Assembly: GCF_019972155.1 (NCBI RefSeq)
Contig: NZ_BOVL01000019.1
Coordinates: 103,466 to 167,465 of the forward strand
Reading direction: 5' to 3'
Source: Bradyrhizobium sp. RD5-C2
GTDB taxonomy: Bacteria > Pseudomonadota > Alphaproteobacteria > Rhizobiales > Xanthobacteraceae
DNA: 64,000 nt
Shown here: positions 60,612 through 64,000 of the stretch, one piece after another
How the letters are laid out: each line of letters begins with the position of its first letter
Position numbering within the stretch: position 1 is the stretch's first letter
The notes under the pieces: model-generated
What the model was told of the DNA's origin: nothing
Databases searched by the model: none
What the model saw: the letters and a program-made list of their open reading frames with translations, nothing else
Made by a program: the position numbers and the translations under genes

Positions 60612-62181
60612 ACATCTCAGCTACGGGCGCCTCGCGATCGCGTGCTGTGCGCTGGCGGTTGTGTGCTCCACGGCGGCGATCGGCGCGCGCTACAGGTCGA
60701 ACAGGCACGCTCCGCCGCGACACGAGCAGTCTCACCCGATCCCCTATCCCAATCTGGAATTGCCGCTGCAGGTCAGCGGCAGCCAGTACGAACCGCTCGC
60801 CTGGGCCAATGTCTCCGGCTGGAACGACGACGATCATCTCGCCGCCTACAACGCGTTTCGCACCAGCTGCAAGCCGATCGCGGCCCAGCAGGGCGCGCCC
60901 GCGGATTCGAAGGCGCTCGGCGGCTCGTTGCGCGATCCCTGCCGGATCGCCAAGGGACTCGATCTCGGCAGCGGGGCGAAGGCGAAGGAATTCTTCGAGC
61001 AGAATTTTGTGCCGCTGCGGATCTCGCGGCTCGGCGAGGATGCTGGCTTCGTCACCGGCTATTACGAGCCGGTGCTTGATGGCTCGCGGACCCAGACCGA
61101 CGTCTACAATGTTCCGGTCTATCGCCGCCCGTCCAACCTGTTCGTGCGCGGCAAGACGCAAGCGTCGGTCGGCTTGCCCAACAGCGGTCCGGTGTATCGC
61201 AAGATCGGCCGGCGCAAGCTCGTGCCCTATTACGACCGTGGCCAGATCGAGGACGGCGCGATCGCCGGCCGTGGGCTGGAGATCGCTTGGCTGAAGAGCC
61301 AGACCGATCTGTTGTTCGCGCAGATCCAGGGCTCGGCGCGGATCAAGTTCGAGGACGGCACCACGCTGCGCATCAACTACGACGCGCATAATGGCTATCC
61401 CTATACGCCGGTCGGGCGCGTCCTGATCGACCGCGGCATCATCCCAAGGGACCAGATGTCGATGCAGAAGATCAGGGAGTGGATGGAGCAGAACCCCGAC
61501 GGCGCCAAGGAGCTGCGCCGGCAGAACCGCGCCTACGTGTTCTTCCGCGAAGTGCCGCTGTCGGACAAGGACGAGGCGGTCGGCGCGCAGGGCGTGCCGC
61601 TGACGCCGGGCCGCTCGATCGCGGTCGACAAGGCGCTGCATGTCTACGGCACGCCGTTCTTCATTGCCGGCGAGCTGCCGATCGAATCCGAGCAATCCAA
61701 GACGCCGTTCCACCGGCTGATGATCGCGCAGGATACTGGATCGGCGATCGTCGGCCCGGCGCGCGCCGATCTCTATTTCGGCGCCGGCGCGGACGCCGGC
61801 AAGGTCTCCGGCCGGCTGCGGCACAACATGCAGTTCGTGATGCTGGTGCCGAAGGGACTCGATCCCGTTGCGCGCGGCCACAAGCTGCCGATCCCTGACG
61901 AACGGCCGTCGGCCAAGATCGCGAAGCTGTTTCCGCAGACCGATCCGCAGAAGGACAAGCCGGCGGATGTACCGACTGCGACCGTCGCCAAGGCTGGGAG
62001 CAAGGACGCCGCCAAGACCCCGGCCGCGAAGGATGCCGCGCCCGCAGCACCGGCCGCAACAACCTCTGTTGCGCAGTCGGCGCCTGTGGCAGAACCGGTG
62101 CCGCTGCCGGTCGCCCGGCCTGACATTCCGCAACCGGAGAAGCGGCGCACCCGGCGCACTCGCCATCACCGCGATCAATGA
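60589..62181 (+). CDS. mltA: Membrane-bound lytic murein transglycosylase A (MltA)
   Basis: 530 residues from a TTG at 60589 inside the Tim44-like gene. An N-terminal helix (LAIACCALAVVCSTAAIGA) anchors or exports it. The MltA domain has FVTGYYEPVLDGS and the 3D domain has QDTGSAIVGPARADLYFG with catalytic Asp residues. The C-terminal Ala/Pro/Lys tail (about 450-530) is long. It cleaves peptidoglycan to 1,6-anhydro products. Overlaps smr by ATGA. Confidence 0.92.
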   Translation: MELEALTKHLSYGRLAIACCALAVVCSTAAIGARYRSNRHAPPRHEQSHPIPYPNLELPLQVSGSQYEPLAWANVSGWNDDDHLAAYNAFRTSCKPIAAQQGAPADSKALGGSLRDPCRIAKGLDLGSGAKAKEFFEQNFVPLRISRLGEDAGFVTGYYEPVLDGSRTQTDVYNVPVYRRPSNLFVRGKTQASVGLPNSGPVYRKIGRRKLVPYYDRGQIEDGAIAGRGLEIAWLKSQTDLLFAQIQGSARIKFEDGTTLRINYDAHNGYPYTPVGRVLIDRGIIPRDQMSMQKIREWMEQNPDGAKELRRQNRAYVFFREVPLSDKDEAVGAQGVPLTPGRSIAVDKALHVYGTPFFIAGELPIESEQSKTPFHRLMIAQDTGSAIVGPARADLYFGAGADAGKVSGRLRHNMQFVMLVPKGLDPVARGHKLPIPDERPSAKIAKLFPQTDPQKDKPADVPTATVAKAGSKDAAKTPAAKDAAPAAPAATTSVAQSAPVAEPVPLPVARPDIPQPEKRRTRRTRHHRDQ

Positions 62182-62768
62182 AACGACCCGTGCCGATCCC
62201 CGATCTGTCCGCTCCGTCGCGGCGCAAGCGTGCGCTGAGCGAGGAAGAGCGTGCGCTCTGGGAGAGCGTGGCCAAGCAGGTCAAGCCGCTGCGCAAGAAG
62301 CCGGCCGCACCGAAAGCCCACGCCGCAGCTTCTGACCCGGCCACGCATCACGCCGCGGCCAAACCCATCCCGGTCAAGCCGGTGACGTCGGTCAAGGCCG
62401 CGCCGGCGTCGCGCCCGCAGGTGCCGCCGCTGGCGCCGATCGGCCGCCGCGAACGTGCAAAACTGTCGCGCGGCCGGCAGGAGATCGATGCGCGGCTTGA
62501 TCTGCACGGCATGACGCAGATCCGCGCGCATCGCAGGCTGTTCGCGTTCCTGCAACGCGCGCACAGCGACGGGCTCACCTTCGTGCTCGTCATCACCGGC
62601 AAGGGCAAGGTCGGTGGGCTGGAGTCCGAACGCGGCGTGCTGCGCCGCCAGGTGCCTGAATGGCTCAGCCTGCCGGAATTCCGCTCGCTGGTCGTCGGCT
62701 TCGAGGAAGCGCATATCGGCCACGGCGGCGAGGGCGCGCTCTATGTGCGCGTCCGGCGCGCGCGCTGA
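62178..62768 (+). CDS. Smr domain protein (MutS2 Smr-like, DUF/YdaL)
   Basis: 196 residues. A basic, Ala/Pro-rich N-terminal half (about 1-95) leads to the C-terminal Smr domain with LDLHGMTQIRAHRRLFAFL, VLVITGKGKVGG and the ending GGEGALYVRVRRAR. Smr domains nick DNA or cleave RNA; the DLHG and TGKG motifs are intact. It is the last gene of the Tim44-mltA-smr run and convergent with the membrane-protein gene. Confidence 0.9.
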   Translation: MKRPVPIPDLSAPSRRKRALSEEERALWESVAKQVKPLRKKPAAPKAHAAASDPATHHAAAKPIPVKPVTSVKAAPASRPQVPPLAPIGRRERAKLSRGRQEIDARLDLHGMTQIRAHRRLFAFLQRAHSDGLTFVLVITGKGKVGGLESERGVLRRQVPEWLSLPEFRSLVVGFEEAHIGHGGEGALYVRVRRAR

Positions 62769-62770
62769 AC

Positions 62771-63895
62771 CTAAAAAGGTCTGACGATTCCGACGCGAGG
62801 GATCAGCGTCACGATCCAGCCCAAAATCGTCGACTTGCGATCGTCTGACGGGATGGGCGGCACGTCCTTTGACGCCGGCAGCATCTTCACGGCATGCAGC
62901 ATCAGGAACATGCAGACCGCCCAGTTCGAGATCCAGCGCGAATAGTCGAACACGGTCACGAACATCACCAGATAGCCGGCGCTAATCATGATGAGCGCGG
63001 CGAACACGATCCGCCGATGTAGCTCATTTGCGAGCGCGCCGATCAGCCGCGCGAAATAGCGCCACAGCGGCACATGCAGCCAGATCAGCAGCGCAAATAC
63101 CGGGACGCCGAGGATGTTCGAGGGCATCCGTGCCCAGGTGTCGGCGAACTCCTTCGACAGCGGCTGGTACCAGATGTAGCCGAACTGAAGCAGGTCGGTG
63201 CGCGACGGATCGGCCATCCGGCTTTGCAGGTGACGGATGAATTCGTCATCGGGCACCTCGACCGTGCCGGCGAACTGCGCGACCAGGAACAGGATGCCGA
63301 CCGCGGCGACTGCCACGAGGCCGACGGCGATGCTTCGCGGCGTCACGCGTTGCATCAGATAGAAGCGCAGCACCACGATCGCGGCGATGGTCGGAACATA
63401 CATCAGGACGAAGATGTGATGGACCAGGATCAGCAGGATCGAGAACAGCGCCGCGATCAGCACATAGATGACCGAGCGCGCCGGGATCAGCAGCAGCGCG
63501 ATCGTCAGCGCACAGCCATAGATGTCGAAATGGCCGAGCGTGTGCATGAAATTCTTCAGGAAGAACGGCGATCCCGCGATGAAAATGAACAGCGGCCAAA
63601 GCGCGTCGTCGAAGCCGAATGTCCGCTGGAACAGTTTGACGAACAGGGCGAGCGTCACCAGCCAGACAGCGCCGGCCAGCGCGAACACCAGCCACACCGG
63701 CACCTTGTCGGTAAACAGCGACACGATCGCGCCGATCAGCGCGCGCTTGGTGAAGCCGTAGTGATAGTCGACCAGGAGATGGATGTAGGGAACGAAGGGC
63801 GGCAGTGCGATCTTGTGCAGGAACACCCCGACCAGCACGGCCGCATTGACGGTCAGCATCAAGCGCCAGGGTCTCTCCCAGATTCGCAGACTCAT
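62771..63895 (-). CDS. Polytopic membrane protein of unknown function
   Basis: 374 residues with about ten predicted membrane helices. A YHYGFTKRALIGAI segment near residue 45 and a later VFDYSRWISNWAV segment resemble conserved loops in glycan-polymerase-like or glycosyltransferase-like membrane proteins, but the match is only suggestive. A large loop (about 215-260) carries a charged stretch. I do not recognise a named family. It lies alone at the end of the window, upstream of another repeat. Confidence 0.8.
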   Translation of the reverse strand: MSLRIWERPWRLMLTVNAAVLVGVFLHKIALPPFVPYIHLLVDYHYGFTKRALIGAIVSLFTDKVPVWLVFALAGAVWLVTLALFVKLFQRTFGFDDALWPLFIFIAGSPFFLKNFMHTLGHFDIYGCALTIALLLIPARSVIYVLIAALFSILLILVHHIFVLMYVPTIAAIVVLRFYLMQRVTPRSIAVGLVAVAAVGILFLVAQFAGTVEVPDDEFIRHLQSRMADPSRTDLLQFGYIWYQPLSKEFADTWARMPSNILGVPVFALLIWLHVPLWRYFARLIGALANELHRRIVFAALIMISAGYLVMFVTVFDYSRWISNWAVCMFLMLHAVKMLPASKDVPPIPSDDRKSTILGWIVTLIPRVGIVRPF

Positions 63896-63910
63896 CGATC
63901 GCCCACTCTC

Positions 63911-63952
63911 GTCGTCCTGGGCAAGCGAAGCGCGACCCGGGACCCATAACCA
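63911..63952. repeat. Part of a dispersed repeat at the right edge
   Basis: GTCGTCCTGGGCAAGCGAAG and following CGACCCGGGACCCATAAC match the style of the intergenic elements elsewhere. Its partner arm is outside the window. Confidence 0.4.
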
Positions 63953-64000
63953 CCGAAGGCAGCTTTTAGAAGGAATGTCGTCCCGAGTCTTGGTTACTGG

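Overview
The window is a GC-rich alphaproteobacterial chromosome segment, most likely Bradyrhizobium or a close relative (Rhodopseudomonas/Afipia group). The basis is the protein repertoire, the many short palindromic REP-type repeats between genes, tandem glnK-amtB modules, and the conserved block mnmE-mnmG-rsmG-parA-parB / rho / hemJ / ppsR-maf-coaE-dnaQ-secB. No integrase, transposase, prophage or CRISPR array was seen. This is core chromosome, and almost every gene belongs to a known family.

Region 1 (1-22 kb) is mixed metabolism and regulation. It holds an SDR oxidoreductase, a GIY-YIG protein divergent from a DUF1330 protein, a GST, a DUF2239 protein, a MATE pump, a DsbA-like isomerase and a PanE-like reductase. 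A PQQ-type sugar dehydrogenase is paired with a diheme cytochrome c. Then come tRNA-Gly(GCC), an SRPBCC protein, a thioredoxin-TPR protein, a Lon-N protein, a cytochrome b561/PepSY pair and an MHYT-GGDEF-EAL protein. A four-gene operon (membrane protein, enoyl-CoA hydratase, thioesterase, NAD(P)-binding protein) is divergent from its probable TetR regulator, with two matching operators in the gap. Trm112, an alpha/beta hydrolase, a UbiH-family hydroxylase and TesB follow.

Region 2 (22-30 kb) is nitrogen control. Two complete glnK-amtB modules lie within 5.4 kb. The second has a sigma-54-like promoter and an intrinsic terminator. The first has an unusual tandem 22-bp palindromic repeat just upstream. 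An ArsR/SRPBCC pair and a ClpP paralogue lie between them.

Region 3 (29-48 kb) carries a GFA protein, two diguanylate cyclases, a Nudix hydrolase, an aminotransferase, FtsK, LolA, exonuclease III, a stand-alone cyclic-nucleotide-binding protein, an orphan OmpR-type response regulator, an L,D-transpeptidase, a hydratase, YggS, and the leuS-lptE-holA operon.

Region 4 (47-63 kb) is the chromosome replication and segregation neighbourhood. It contains parB, parA, rsmG, mnmG and mnmE with five parS sites, then rho, hemJ, a 446-bp gene-free stretch with features of oriC, and ppsR, maf, coaE and dnaQ reading away from it. secB, a Tim44-like gene, mltA, an Smr-domain gene and an unknown polytopic membrane protein complete the window.

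The most notable unexplained signals are the oriC candidate with clustered GANTC and DnaA-like sites, the parS cluster, the tandem palindromes upstream of the first glnK, and clear operator-like dyads at the tetR, arsR and GIY-YIG/DUF1330 promoters.
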